This document shows, one piece after another, positions 7,353 through 16,101 of a stretch of DNA of 27,856 nucleotides. Origin of the DNA: SHYR01 sp034406555 (GTDB lineage: Bacteria > Chloroflexota > Dehalococcoidia > UBA2979); assembly GCA_034406555.1 (NCBI GenBank), contig DASCRM010000047.1, positions 1 to 27,856 of the forward strand. Direction: 5' to 3'. Positions within the stretch are counted from its first letter, which is position 1, and every line of letters starts with the position of its first letter. A model generated the notes under the pieces. That model was not told the DNA's origin. It saw only the letters and a list, made by a program, of their open reading frames with translations, and ran no database searches. Made by a program: the position numbers and the translations under genes.

Positions 7353-8228
7353 TTAGCGTTGGGCGAGTGCCGAGCCGGAGGCCACCAGCGCCACGCCAGC
7401 GACCAGCTCCGTGCCGACCGACTCACCGAGCACGATCGCGCTCAACACGACGCTGATCGCCGGCGTCGCGAGCTGAAGCGCGGCCACCCGCGAGGGCAGG
7501 AAGCGTTGCAGCAGCCAGGTGTTGCCCATGAAGCCGAAGCCCGCGATCACCACACCCTGGTAGAAGAGTGCGACCACGAGTTGTTCGGTGAAGATGTGCG
7601 GGTCGGATTCCGTCAGCAGGCTCGCCAGCACGAAGATGACCGTGCTGACCACCGTCTGCGCCATTAGCAGCTTGTGGATCTCGATGCTCTGCGAGGTCTG
7701 CGAGAGGTAGACCACCCGCGTACCGAGCAGCGCGGCGGAGACGAGCATCATCAGGTCGCCGGCCACGCCCGTCTCGCTCCCGAGATTCGACGAGAAGATC
7801 ACAATCACTCCCGTGTAGGCGATCACGGTCCCCGTAGCCCGGCCCACCGAGAGCCGGTCGCCCGGCACGAGGAAGTGAGCGATCACGCCCGTCCAGAGCG
7901 GGAACGTTGAAATGATCACGGCGGCGTGCCCTGCCGTGGTCTTGTCCTGCCCGATGTTCATGAACACGATCTGCGCGGCGAAGAGCACGCCGAGGCCCGT
8001 AAGCGGCACCCACTCGCCCCGCCCCACCCGTAGCGATTGCTTCGTGGCGAGCGCCCACAGCAGCACGACCGCGCCGCCGAGCACCGTGCGCATCCACGCC
8101 AGCCTCAGCGGCGGCGCATCGCGCAGCCCGGCTTTGACGGAGACCGAGTTTCCGCCCCACAGCGCAGCCAGGATCACCGCAAAGACTGCGGCCCGGCCGC
8201 TCAGCGGTCGCCGTTGGTCGGTGGCCAT
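7353..8228 (-). CDS. EamA-type (DMT superfamily) transporter
   Basis: 291 aa from the ATG at 8228, chosen because GGGAGC (8235-8240) lies 6 nt before it; the open frame runs to 8315 but that extension is hydrophilic and unlike the family. The protein has about ten hydrophobic segments and the EamA two-repeat plan: AVFAVILAALWGGNSVSVKAG opens repeat 1, and GVVIAGFGFMGNTWLLQR followed by LQLATPAISVVLSAIVLGE marks repeat 2. DMT transporters usually export metabolites or amino acids at the inner membrane. It is on the same strand as the PAL-like/Ldh2 pair and starts upstream of them, with 81 nt between its stop and the PAL-like start. It may export an end product, but that is speculation. Confidence 0.88.
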   Translation of the reverse strand: MATDQRRPLSGRAAVFAVILAALWGGNSVSVKAGLRDAPPLRLAWMRTVLGGAVVLLWALATKQSLRVGRGEWVPLTGLGVLFAAQIVFMNIGQDKTTAGHAAVIISTFPLWTGVIAHFLVPGDRLSVGRATGTVIAYTGVIVIFSSNLGSETGVAGDLMMLVSAALLGTRVVYLSQTSQSIEIHKLLMAQTVVSTVIFVLASLLTESDPHIFTEQLVVALFYQGVVIAGFGFMGNTWLLQRFLPSRVAALQLATPAISVVLSAIVLGESVGTELVAGVALVASGSALAQR

Positions 8229-8425
8229 GGATGTGCTCCCTATTGTGAGGTCACTACGGTGACGGAACTCTCGATGCCCCGGGATTTGGCACGGAGGAGT
8301 CAGGACGCGCTGCACGTCCGTTTCTCGTGGGTGCCCTTGTAGAGAGGGTGCAAGCAGTATACTAGCGCCGATTGCAACTGCGAGTCGGGTGGGGCTACGG
8401 TCCGCGCAGCCGTCGCAGGTTGACG

Positions 8426-8457
8426 AACACCTCGCTGTCGATCAGCAGCGAGGTGTT
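8426..8457. repeat. 12-bp perfect inverted repeat (hairpin)
   Basis: AACACCTCGCTG (8426-8437) pairs exactly with CAGCGAGGTGTT (8446-8457) across an 8-nt loop. No T-run follows on either strand. It lies between divergent genes, so it is better placed as a regulatory site or mRNA leader structure than as a terminator. Confidence 0.5.
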
Positions 8458-8496
8458 AGCGTAGGCGGCGAGCCTGCACAGGGCCCCCCGCCGCGC

Positions 8497-8502
8497 TAAA
8501 AT
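8497..8502 (+). promoter_or_regulatory. -10-like box TAAAAT upstream of LLM gene 1
   Basis: TAAAAT, 49 nt before the GTG start at 8552. TGCACA at 8475-8480 is a weak -35 candidate with a 16-nt spacer. Confidence 0.4.
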
Positions 8503-8537
8503 GCCTCCACTCGCCCGCCGTCGGCGGACGCGATCGT

Positions 8538-8545
8538 AGGAGGAG
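8538..8545 (+). promoter_or_regulatory. Shine-Dalgarno supporting a GTG start
   Basis: AGGAGGAG, 6 nt before the GTG at 8552. It is the strongest ribosome binding site in the region and supports the non-ATG start. Confidence 0.7.
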
Positions 8546-8551
8546 CGCGAC

Positions 8552-9475
8552 GTGAAGTTCAGTGCACAGGTCAACTGCTATCGGACAGAGTGGGACGACA
8601 TCCGCTCCGTGCTGGAAGTGATGGACGCGGGTTGCTGGCACGGCGTCTACTACGCCGATCACTTCGTACCCCCGAACGCCCCTCGGACGGATGAACCGCT
8701 GACCGCGTATGAGGGCTACTCCGCGATTGCGGCGGCCGCGGCGATCACGGAGACGCTGGAACTCGGCCATCTCGTACTTGGAAACACCTACCGCAACCCC
8801 GCGCTGGTCGCCAAGATGGCCGGCACGATCGACCACATCTCGCACGGTCGCTTCACCGTCGCGATCGGCGCCGGCTGGTTCAAGCGCGAACACGAGGCTT
8901 ACGGCTGGACCTTCCCGGAGATGCGCGAGCGCTCCGACCGCCTGGAGGAGGCCACCGCGATGCTGCGCGCGCTCTTCACGGCGAACAACGAACCGGTCGA
9001 CTTCGCGGGCAAGTACTACCAGCTCGACCAGGCGCCGTTCTCGCCCGGTGGATTCGAGGGCCGGCAGATCCCGATCATGATCGGCGGCACCGGCGAGCGA
9101 CGCACATTGCGCACGCTCGCGATGTACGGAGACGTGCTGAACGTCGATGGCTGGGCGGGACGGGGGATGTCCGTCGAGCTCTACCGGGAGAAAGTGGCCG
9201 TGCTGAACCGGCACTGCGAGCAGGTGGGACGGGACCCCTCCGAGATTCGCCACACGCTGCTGATCCCCACGCGGCTGAGCGACGAACAGGCCGACGCCGA
9301 TGAGTTCATCCAGCTGATCGGACCGAATACCGTCGCCGGCAACGCCGACTACATCGTGCAGCGGCTTGGCGAGTTCGCCGAAGGCGGGGTCGATGAGGTG
9401 ATGATTGGGGGCATCCCGAACACCGCCGAGGACTTCCAGCGCTTCGAGGACGACGTGATCGCTGCCTTCGACTAG
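8552..9475 (+). CDS. LLM-class flavin/F420-dependent oxidoreductase (paralogue 1)
   Basis: 307 aa beginning with GTG. It belongs to the bacterial luciferase-like TIM-barrel family, whose members use FMN or F420 for monooxygenation or hydride transfer. Family blocks include ADHFVPP near residue 36, LGNTYRNPALVAKMAGTIDH, IGAGWFKREHEAYGW, ERSDRLEEA, ALFTA, and IPIMIGGTGERRTLRTLA (the phosphate-binding region). The nearly full-length similarity to the second LLM protein (25757-26680) shows the two are paralogues. It is soluble, with no signal peptide. Cofactor choice and substrate cannot be read off. Many Chloroflexota and Actinobacteria use F420 in this family, whereas SAR202-type genomes are known for large sets of flavin monooxygenases thought to attack recalcitrant organic matter. 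Confidence 0.92.
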   Translation: MKFSAQVNCYRTEWDDIRSVLEVMDAGCWHGVYYADHFVPPNAPRTDEPLTAYEGYSAIAAAAAITETLELGHLVLGNTYRNPALVAKMAGTIDHISHGRFTVAIGAGWFKREHEAYGWTFPEMRERSDRLEEATAMLRALFTANNEPVDFAGKYYQLDQAPFSPGGFEGRQIPIMIGGTGERRTLRTLAMYGDVLNVDGWAGRGMSVELYREKVAVLNRHCEQVGRDPSEIRHTLLIPTRLSDEQADADEFIQLIGPNTVAGNADYIVQRLGEFAEGGVDEVMIGGIPNTAEDFQRFEDDVIAAFD

Positions 9476-9536
9476 CCTCCCCCGGCCGCCCTCGCGTCGC
9501 TGTCGGGCTCCCTGCTGTGGGGCCTCTGCATTTCGC

Positions 9537-9542
9537 TATCCT
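9537..9542 (+). promoter_or_regulatory. -10-like box TATCCT before the kinase pseudogene
   Basis: TATCCT ends 8 nt before the ATG at 9551, and no Shine-Dalgarno is visible. If this is the real -10, the original transcript would have been leaderless. Confidence 0.35.
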
Positions 9543-9550
9543 GATCGGCA

Positions 9551-11574
9551 ATGACGCAGGGACAACCCCCCCGGGCAGCCTTCGGACGGGGACATCGTCG
9601 CGAACTATCGCCTCGGGCGACAGCTCGGCGCGGGCGGCCTGGGCACGGTCTACGAAGCGACCGATGTGTGCAGCGGCTCGCGCGTCGCGATCAAGCTGTT
9701 GCCCGCTACGCGGGCGTCCGACGACGCGTTCCGTGAGCGCTTCGTCGGACGCCCATGTCGCTTCACTGCTGCGTTCGCTCTACACCGTTCCGCTGCTCGA
9801 CTCCGGCACGGAGGGCGTCTTCTTCTTTCTCGTCATGCGCTACGTTGAGGGCGAGACGGTGCTGGAAGCGCTGGAGGCGGGGCCGATGGAGCCGGCACGG
9901 TAGCCGCGCATCGCCGCGCAGGTCGCGCGATCGCTGGAAGAGGCGTAGCTGAAGGGCACCGTCCACAGCGACATCAAGCCCGACAACATCATGCTCGCCG
10001 CACCGGGCGACTCCGCGCAGGTGATGGACTTTGGCATCGTCCGGCAGGAAGGGGGCGGCGGGCTGACGGCGACCGGCGCGTTCATCGGCACACCCGACGC
10101 GCGCTCCGACATCTACTCGCTGGGTGTCTCGCTCTTCCACAGGCTCTCCGGCTTTCCCCCTTCGCCGGCGACGCGCTGGACGTGCTGCAGCAGCACCGCC
10201 ACAGCGATCCGCCGGCGCAGATGCTGACCGGTCCGCAGCACGACATCTGCGAGGTCGTGCTGCGCTGCATGGCGAAGAGCCCCACCGACCGCTACCAGTC
10301 CGGCTCCGAACTGGCCGGCGTGCTCGAGCGGCTGGCCGAGCGTGCGTGCAACCGGTGCGACGAGACGCTGGCGAGTGTGCCGACGGAGGCGATCACGCGC
10401 AGCGGTGCATCGCCCGCCAGCACGGGTGCGGTCACGATCTCCCTCGGCAAGCCCACGGTCAGCTCCGCGCTCTTGCCGGGCGTTCGCAGGAAGAGCTACG
10501 AGCTGGAGTTCCAGAACGCTGCATCGAGCCAGGTCGAACTGAGACTCGCTGCCTCGGCCGACGAGATCGATTTTGAGCTGCCGGAACGTGTGCCCATCGC
10601 ATCGAATGAGAGCGCGACAGTGGCGGTACGCCTCAGCCCGCGCCGCCGCCGCTGGCGAGGTGACACGCGACTGCTGCCGTTCAACGTCACCGCCGGCGAG
10701 TTCAAGGACCGTCCGGAGCGATGGGCGCCGTACGCGGGCGGGGCACTCTTCTCCGTCGCCGGGGTCGTGTTCGCGCTCATGATCTCCCTCGGTGGTGGCG
10801 ACGGTGGCGAGGGTGCCGAGGGGCCGCCACCGCCGGTACGGCCCACGCAGCAGGCCGGCGCGACCAACGCGATTCGTTGTCGGTCGTCCTCGGTGCCCTC
10901 AACGAGGTGGACGGTTTCCGTCACGTCAATGGCCACGAGAGCAACATGGTCCCGTCCGAGCGTGCTGGACCATGTTGCCGCAAGCTGCCCCCCGTCGGTG
11001 CGCTCGTTCGCTTCGCCTACTTCACGCTCGACGACGGTCTGCTGCGAGGTACCACGAGCCCTGTCGAGGTCACCGTCGAGTACTTTGATGATGGCGACCA
11101 CCAGTGGTGGGTGGAGTACGACGGACTGGAACTTTCTGGGGCTCGAGTTTCCTGGAGTCGGCGCTGCGCGTTCGCTTATCGACGACCTCTGACTGGGCGT
11201 TGCTGGAGCTGCCGGCGGCGCTTGTGCGCGACGTACGGCTCGTTGAGCCGACCAGCCTGGCGGAGGGCTGGCTCGCCGCGCCGGCAGACGGCGTGCGTTT
11301 CCAACAGACGATCCCGGAGGCGCTGGCAGGAGGCGAGATCGAGCTAATCGTCGACATCAACCTCGCTCCGAGCGTGTTGCAGGATGGCGTTCCGCTGACC
11401 GTGTCGAGCGACGATATCGGGAGCTCAGTGATTCGCTTGCTCGCGGTCGATGGTGAGCAAGCGCAGCTGATCGCCGAAGTGGTGTTCGAGCCCGAGCGGG
11501 ATGGCCCGCTCGCGTTCTCGATCGCGGCCGACCGGGCTGTTCCCACAGTTCGTGCAGCCGTGAGCGGGTGCTGA
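9551..11574 (+). pseudogene. degraded membrane-anchored Ser/Thr protein kinase
   Basis: Kinase motifs appear in order but in different frames. They are the P-loop LGAGGLGTVYEATD and VAIKLLP (about 9620-9705), catalytic loop VHSDIKPDNIML (from 9961; the usual HRD is HSD), MDFG (about 10024) and GTP-DARSDIYSLG, where the APE segment is missing. Then come the C-lobe (AKSPTDRYQSGSELAGVLERL, from about 10270), one transmembrane helix (GALFSVAGVVFALMISL, about 10739-10790) and a predicted outer domain ending at TGA 11572-11574. Reading it requires frame changes near 9572 (a run of seven C), 9748, 10160, 10870 and 11130, and it meets in-frame TAGs at 9901 and 9946. Eukaryotic-type kinases of this plan are normally sensors. 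With five frameshifts, two stops and a deletion, this copy is almost certainly dead. Sequencing error is unlikely because long flanking genes are intact. Confidence 0.85.
10941..10978. repeat. 12-bp perfect inverted repeat inside the kinase pseudogene
   Basis: GCAACATGGTCC (10941-10952) pairs exactly with GGACCATGTTGC (10967-10978) across 14 nt. It lies about 70 bp after the 10870 frame change. It could mark a palindromic insertion or template-switch scar in decaying DNA, or a hairpin. Confidence 0.5.
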
Positions 11575-11581
11575 CCCGCGG

Positions 11582-12571
11582 CTAGATCGCCTGCGGCGTG
11601 TCGACGTGCGTCGGTACGCCTTCGTCCTCGAAGACGCGGTCGATTGCCGCTCGGTCGTCGTCGCTCAGTCGCCAGTCGGCGGCAGCAACGTTCTCGCGTA
11701 GCTCGTTCTCGTTGCGCATCCCGACCAGCGCCACGGAGACGGCAGGGTTGCCCAGCACCCACGCGAGCGCCATCTGAGGCAACGACTTGTCGTAGTCCGC
11801 CGCGATCTCCTTCAGTCGCTCAGCGACGCGCAGCTCCTTCGCGAACGGCTCGGGCTCGAACAGCGGCAGCTCGAAGGCCTTGCCGCTGCTGCGCCAGTCC
11901 CAGTCGACGAAGGTCGTCTCCGGCGTGAACGCGCCCGACAGCAGCCCGAAGCCCAGCGAGCCGTAGGCCATGAACCCCGTCTCGCCCGGCAGGCAGTAGG
12001 GCAGCACCTCTGCCTCCATGCGCCGGTCGAAGAGGTGGTAGCCAACCTGGTTCGCGGCCACATGCCCGTGGCGTTCGCACTCCTCCAGCATCTCGACGTT
12101 GAAGTTGGAGACGCCGTAGTGGCGGATCTTGCCGTCACTCTTCAGCTGCTCTAGCCCTCGCATCGTCTCCTCGAACGGCGTGTTGTGGTCCGGCCAGTGG
12201 ATCAGCAGCAGGTCGATCACATCGGTGTCGAGGCGACGCAGGCAGCCCTCCGCACGCTCGATGATGTGGTCGTACGTCGAGTTGCGACCGGTCACCTTGC
12301 CGTCGTCGTCGTACTGGAAGCCGACCTTCGTGACGAGCGTGACCTCGTTGCGGCGTGAGCCGAGCGCCTTCGCCAGGATCTCCTCGGAGTGGTAGGGGCC
12401 GTAGACCTCGGCGGTGTCGAAGAGCGTGATGCCGTGGTCGATCGCCGCGTCCACCGCGCTGCTCGCCTCGCCGACATCGATCTCGCCGTACGACGTCGTG
12501 CTCATCTCCCACGTGCCGAAGCCCAGCGTCGAGGTGACGAGGTCTGTGTTGCCGATTGTGCGTTGTTCCAT
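11582..12571 (-). CDS. aldo/keto reductase
   Basis: 329 aa from the ATG at 12571, with GGGGGG just upstream; an in-frame ATG at 12583 would add four residues. The AKR catalytic tetrad is complete: Asp52 and Tyr57 in FDTAEVYGPYHSEE, Lys82 in LVTKVG and His125 in LLLIHWPD. Later blocks IRHYGVSNFN, QVGYHLFDRR and MALAWVLGNPAV are typical, including the C-terminal NADPH-binding region. These TIM-barrel enzymes reduce aldehydes and ketones with NADPH in the cytoplasm. It is convergent with the kinase pseudogene (7-nt gap) and divergent from the acyl-CoA carboxylase gene, sharing a roughly 127-bp promoter region. Substrate unknown. Confidence 0.92.
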   Translation of the reverse strand: MEQRTIGNTDLVTSTLGFGTWEMSTTSYGEIDVGEASSAVDAAIDHGITLFDTAEVYGPYHSEEILAKALGSRRNEVTLVTKVGFQYDDDGKVTGRNSTYDHIIERAEGCLRRLDTDVIDLLLIHWPDHNTPFEETMRGLEQLKSDGKIRHYGVSNFNVEMLEECERHGHVAANQVGYHLFDRRMEAEVLPYCLPGETGFMAYGSLGFGLLSGAFTPETTFVDWDWRSSGKAFELPLFEPEPFAKELRVAERLKEIAADYDKSLPQMALAWVLGNPAVSVALVGMRNENELRENVAAADWRLSDDDRAAIDRVFEDEGVPTHVDTPQAI

Positions 12572-12590
12572 ACTGCCCCCCATTCGCCGC

Positions 12591-12596
12591 AGTCTA
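12591..12596 (-). promoter_or_regulatory. -10-like box TAGACT for the aldo/keto reductase
   Basis: TAGACT on the minus strand. A start point about 7 nt downstream would fall at the alternative ATG at 12583, which would then be leaderless. Confidence 0.3.
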
Positions 12597-12654
12597 TGTC
12601 GCGAAGTCCCGAATGCGCGCGGTCGGCGCTGAATGAGCGCTTCGGCACATCGCG

Positions 12655-12660
12655 TATCCT
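12655..12660 (+). promoter_or_regulatory. -10-like box TATCCT for the acyl-CoA carboxylase
   Basis: TATCCT, 38 nt before the ATG at 12699, leaving room for the GAGGAG ribosome binding site at 12686-12691. No clear -35 element. Confidence 0.4.
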
Positions 12661-12698
12661 ATGCGAGTTGCCCCGTGGTGGAGTTGAGGAGCAGTCCG

Positions 12699-15600
12699 AT
12701 GCCACTCTCGAAAATACTGGTCGCCAACCGTGGCGAGATCGCCGTGCGAATCTTGCGAGCGGCCGCCGAGCTGGAGATCGAGACGGTCGCCGTCTACTCG
12801 GAAGACGACGCTCCCTCGCCGCACGTGCGCAAGGCCAACGAGGCGCACGCGCTGGACGGCGTGGGTGCGCGAGCGTACCTGGACATCGAGCAGATCGTGG
12901 CCGCGGCCGTGGAGCGTGGCTGCGACGGCATCCACCCCGGCTACGGCTTCCTCGCGGAGGACGCCGCTCTCGCGCGGGCCTGCACCGAGGCCGGAATCAA
13001 CTTCATCGGGCCTTCGGCGGAGGCGCTCGAGCTCTTCGGCGACAAGACGCGAGCGCGCGCACTCGCCGCCGCGGAGGGCGTCCCGGTGCTGGCGGGCAGC
13101 GAGGGTGCCGTCAGCCTCGACGAGGCGCAGGAGTTCTTCGGCGACCTCGGCGCGGGCGGGGCGATCGTGATCAAGGCGGTCGGTGGGGGTGGGGGCCGCG
13201 GTATGCGCGTCGTCGTTGACGCCGGCGAACTGGCCTCCGCGTATGAACGCGCGCGTTCGGAGGCCGGCGCGGCCTTCAGCAACGACGAGGTCTACGTGGA
13301 ACAGCTCGCCCCGCGTTCTCGCCACATCGAGGTGCAGGTGATCGGGGACGCCACGGGCGGGATCAGTCAGCTCGGCGAGCGTGAGTGCAGCGTCCAGCGC
13401 CGCCACCAGAAGGTCGTCGAGATTGCACCCAGCCCCAGCCTCACGGCAGAGCAGCGCGATGCGATTGCGGCCGCAGCGCTGCGCGTTGCCACGGCGGCGA
13501 ACTACCACAGCCTCGGCACGATCGAATTCCTCGTCGATCTCGAATCAGCGGACAGCTTCGCCTTCATCGAGGCGAACGCGCGGCTGCAGGTGGAGCACAC
13601 CGTCACGGAGGAGGTCACCCGAGTCGACCTCGTGCAGGCGCAGCTCCGCATCGCGGGCGGTGAGACGCTCGCTGAGATCGGGCTCGACCAGCCCTCGCTG
13701 CCGGCCGCGCGCGGCTACGCGATCCAGGCCCGCGTCAACGTCGAGCGCATGGAGCCCGATGGCAGCGTGCGCCCATCGGGCGGCGTGCTGACGACGTTCG
13801 AGCTGCCCGCCGGCCCGGGCGTGCGCGTCGACAGCTACGGCAGGCAGGGCTACACCACCAACCCGAACTTCGACTCGCTGATCGCGAAGGTGATCGGGCA
13901 CTCGACGTCCGGCTTGCCGGAGGCGATCCAGCGCACACGGCGGGCGCTCGAGGAGTTCGAGATCGGCGGCATCGAGACGAACATTCCGTTCCTGCTGAAC
14001 GTGATCGAACACGACGACTTCCTCGCTGGCACGGTGCACACGCGCTGGGTCGAGGACGAGATCGCCACGCTGGCGACGCCGCGCGAGCAGGCGGACGAGG
14101 CCGGCGGCACGAGTCAGGCTGGCGCGGAGATCGACGTACGCGACCCGCTGGCGTCGCTCGAATACTTCCGCTCGGGTGATGGCACCCGTCGCTTCGACTC
14201 AGCCGAACAGCCGGTCGTCGTCGGCCCGCCGAACACGCAGCCGGTGCCCGCGCCGCTGCAGGGCACGGTGACGGAGCTGCAGGTCAGCGAGGGCGAGATG
14301 GTGCGCGAGGGGCAGCAGCTCTTCGTGATGAGCGCGCTGAAGATGGAACACCTCGTGTTCGCAGAGAGTGGCGGGATGATCCGCCAGATCACCGTCTCAG
14401 TGGGCGACACCGTCTTCGAGGGCCACCCGCTCGCCTTCCTCGAAGTGATGGGCGCCGGCGATGCGATCGAGGAGGAAGCGACCGAGGTCGACCTCGACTA
14501 CATCCGACCGGAGTTGCAGGCGCTCTTCGACCGCCGCCAGTTCTCGCTCGACGAGAACCGCCCGGAGGCGGTCGAACGCCGGCACAGCCGCAACCGCCGC
14601 ACCGTGCGAGAGAACATCACGCAACTGATGGACGAAGGCAGCTGGGTCGAGTACGGCGAGCTGGCGATCGCGTCGCTGCGACGCCGTTACTCGGTCGAGG
14701 AGCTGATTCGCAAGACCCCGGCCGATGGCCTGGTTGCGGGCATCGGATCGGTGAACGGCGACCTCTTCGACGAGGGGCGCGCACGGACGATGTTCATCTC
14801 CTACGACGACACCGTCTTCGCGGGGACACAGGGCGGGGTCGGGCACATCAAGACCGACCGCATGCTTGAACTGGCGAACGAACTCTCGCTGCCGCTGATC
14901 TTCCACGCGGAAGGTGCCGGTGGCCGCTCCGGGGGCGGCGATAGCGATAGCGGGCGTGGCTTCGGTGGCACCGTGCAGACGTGGGAACGGCTCGGGGAGA
15001 TGAGTGGCAAGTTGCCGATGATCGGCGTCACGGCGGGATGGTGCTACGCCGGCAACGCCGCGATCCTCGGCTGCACCGACATCATCATCGCCACGGAGGA
15101 CGCATTGATCGCGATGGGCGGCCCCGCCGTGATCGAGGGCGGCGGCATGGGCGCCTTCCTGCCGGAGGAGGTCGGCGCGGTCTCGGACCTCGCTGAGGCC
15201 GGGACGGTCGACATCGTCGTGAAGGACCACGACGAGGCGATCGCGATCTCGAAAAAGTGCCTCTCCTACTTCCAGGGCTCGATCGACGACTGGGAGTGCG
15301 CCGACCAGCGAACGCTGCGCCACATCATCCCCGAGAACCGGCTGCGCAGCTTCGACATCCGCGAACTGATCGAGGGGCTGGCCGACAAGGATTCGGTGCT
15401 CGAGCTGCGGCCCGAGTTCGGCATCGGCATGGTCACCGCGTTCGTGCGCATCGAGGGCAAACCGTTCGGCCTGACGGCAAACAACAATGCCTACATCGGT
15501 GGCGCGATCGACAGCCCGGGCTCCGACAAGGTCGCGCGCTTCTGGCAGCTCTGCGATGCGTGGAACATTCCGATCATCTCGCTGGTTGATACGCCGGGGA

Positions 15601-16064
15601 TGATGATTGGGCCGGATGTCGAGAAGACGGGCCTGATCCGCCACTGCAGCAGGCTCTTTGTCACCGGCGCGAACCTGGAGACCGCGCGCTTCAGCGTGAT
15701 TTTGCGCAAGGGCTACGCGCTCGGCTCGCTGGCGCAGCTCACGGGCAGCTCGCGCGCCGCGATCTTCACCGTCGCGTGGCCCACCAGCGAGCACGGCGGC
15801 ATGAACCAGGAGGCGAGCGTCCAGCTCGGCTACCGCGAACAGCTCGCCGCGATCGAGGAGGTGGAAGAGCGCGCCGCCGAATATGAGCGGCTGCTAGTCG
15901 GCGCCTACGAGCGCGGAGGCGCGCTCAACGTGGCTTCCACCTTCGAGATCGACAACGTGATCGACCCGGCCGAGACGCGACACTGGATCACCCAGGGGCT
16001 GAAGTCGGTGCCGAACGCCGAGCCGCTGAGGCGCGGGCGGCGGCATTTCCTGGACACGTGGTAG
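12699..16064 (+). CDS. single-chain acyl-CoA carboxylase (BC-BCCP-CT)
   Basis: 1121 aa from the ATG at 12699 (GAGGAG 7 nt upstream); an upstream in-frame ATG at 12633 adds 22 unrelated residues. The biotin carboxylase domain (about 5-450) starts KILVANRGEIAVRILRAA, with the ATP-grasp glycine loop KAVGGGGGRGM and EANARLQVEHTVTEE. The biotinyl domain (about 517-585) has SALKMEH with the biotinylated Lys548. The carboxyltransferase domain (about 590-1121) has GWCYAGNAAILGCTD, GGPAVIEGGGMGAF and LVDTPGMMIGPDVEKTG. The protein carboxylates an acyl-CoA using bicarbonate and ATP. Most bacteria split these parts over separate subunits; a single chain in this order is known for long-chain acyl-CoA carboxylases. 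Whether it acts on acetyl-, propionyl- or longer acyl-CoA is not determined. It could feed fatty acid synthesis or acyl-CoA breakdown. Confidence 0.93.
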   Translation: MPLSKILVANRGEIAVRILRAAAELEIETVAVYSEDDAPSPHVRKANEAHALDGVGARAYLDIEQIVAAAVERGCDGIHPGYGFLAEDAALARACTEAGINFIGPSAEALELFGDKTRARALAAAEGVPVLAGSEGAVSLDEAQEFFGDLGAGGAIVIKAVGGGGGRGMRVVVDAGELASAYERARSEAGAAFSNDEVYVEQLAPRSRHIEVQVIGDATGGISQLGERECSVQRRHQKVVEIAPSPSLTAEQRDAIAAAALRVATAANYHSLGTIEFLVDLESADSFAFIEANARLQVEHTVTEEVTRVDLVQAQLRIAGGETLAEIGLDQPSLPAARGYAIQARVNVERMEPDGSVRPSGGVLTTFELPAGPGVRVDSYGRQGYTTNPNFDSLIAKVIGHSTSGLPEAIQRTRRALEEFEIGGIETNIPFLLNVIEHDDFLAGTVHTRWVEDEIATLATPREQADEAGGTSQAGAEIDVRDPLASLEYFRSGDGTRRFDSAEQPVVVGPPNTQPVPAPLQGTVTELQVSEGEMVREGQQLFVMSALKMEHLVFAESGGMIRQITVSVGDTVFEGHPLAFLEVMGAGDAIEEEATEVDLDYIRPELQALFDRRQFSLDENRPEAVERRHSRNRRTVRENITQLMDEGSWVEYGELAIASLRRRYSVEELIRKTPADGLVAGIGSVNGDLFDEGRARTMFISYDDTVFAGTQGGVGHIKTDRMLELANELSLPLIFHAEGAGGRSGGGDSDSGRGFGGTVQTWERLGEMSGKLPMIGVTAGWCYAGNAAILGCTDIIIATEDALIAMGGPAVIEGGGMGAFLPEEVGAVSDLAEAGTVDIVVKDHDEAIAISKKCLSYFQGSIDDWECADQRTLRHIIPENRLRSFDIRELIEGLADKDSVLELRPEFGIGMVTAFVRIEGKPFGLTANNNAYIGGAIDSPGSDKVARFWQLCDAWNIPIISLVDTPGMMIGPDVEKTGLIRHCSRLFVTGANLETARFSVILRKGYALGSLAQLTGSSRAAIFTVAWPTSEHGGMNQEASVQLGYREQLAAIEEVEERAAEYERLLVGAYERGGALNVASTFEIDNVIDPAETRHWITQGLKSVPNAEPLRRGRRHFLDTW

Positions 16065-16101
16065 GTTTCGACTATCAGGTGTCGGCCCAGAAGTTGAGCC
16101 G

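Larger units (their letters stand above)
8229..8551. other. 323-bp divergent intergenic region
   Basis: This gap separates the EamA gene (leftward) from LLM gene 1 (rightward). It holds overlapping short dyads (GTGAGGTCAC at 8245-8254; GTCAC/GTGAC at 8250-8263), a TATACT box (8358-8363) that reads the same on both strands, a 12-bp perfect hairpin (8426-8457), a TAAAAT box (8497-8502) and a short CCGCC/GGCGG stem (8515-8527). I see no convincing gene. A minus-strand frame ending at a TAG at 8395 reads NTSLLIDSEVFVNLRRLRGP but has no ATG. Confidence 0.6.

Noticed and set aside
9551..11574. Programmed ribosomal frameshifting to express the kinase
   Set aside because: At least five shifts in both directions plus stops and a deletion cannot be explained by one programmed event.
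14397..15794. 465-codon open frame on the minus strand inside the carboxylase gene
   Set aside because: It lies wholly opposite the conserved carboxyltransferase domain, is Arg/Asp/His-rich with no recognisable motif, and is a typical shadow of G+C-rich coding DNA.
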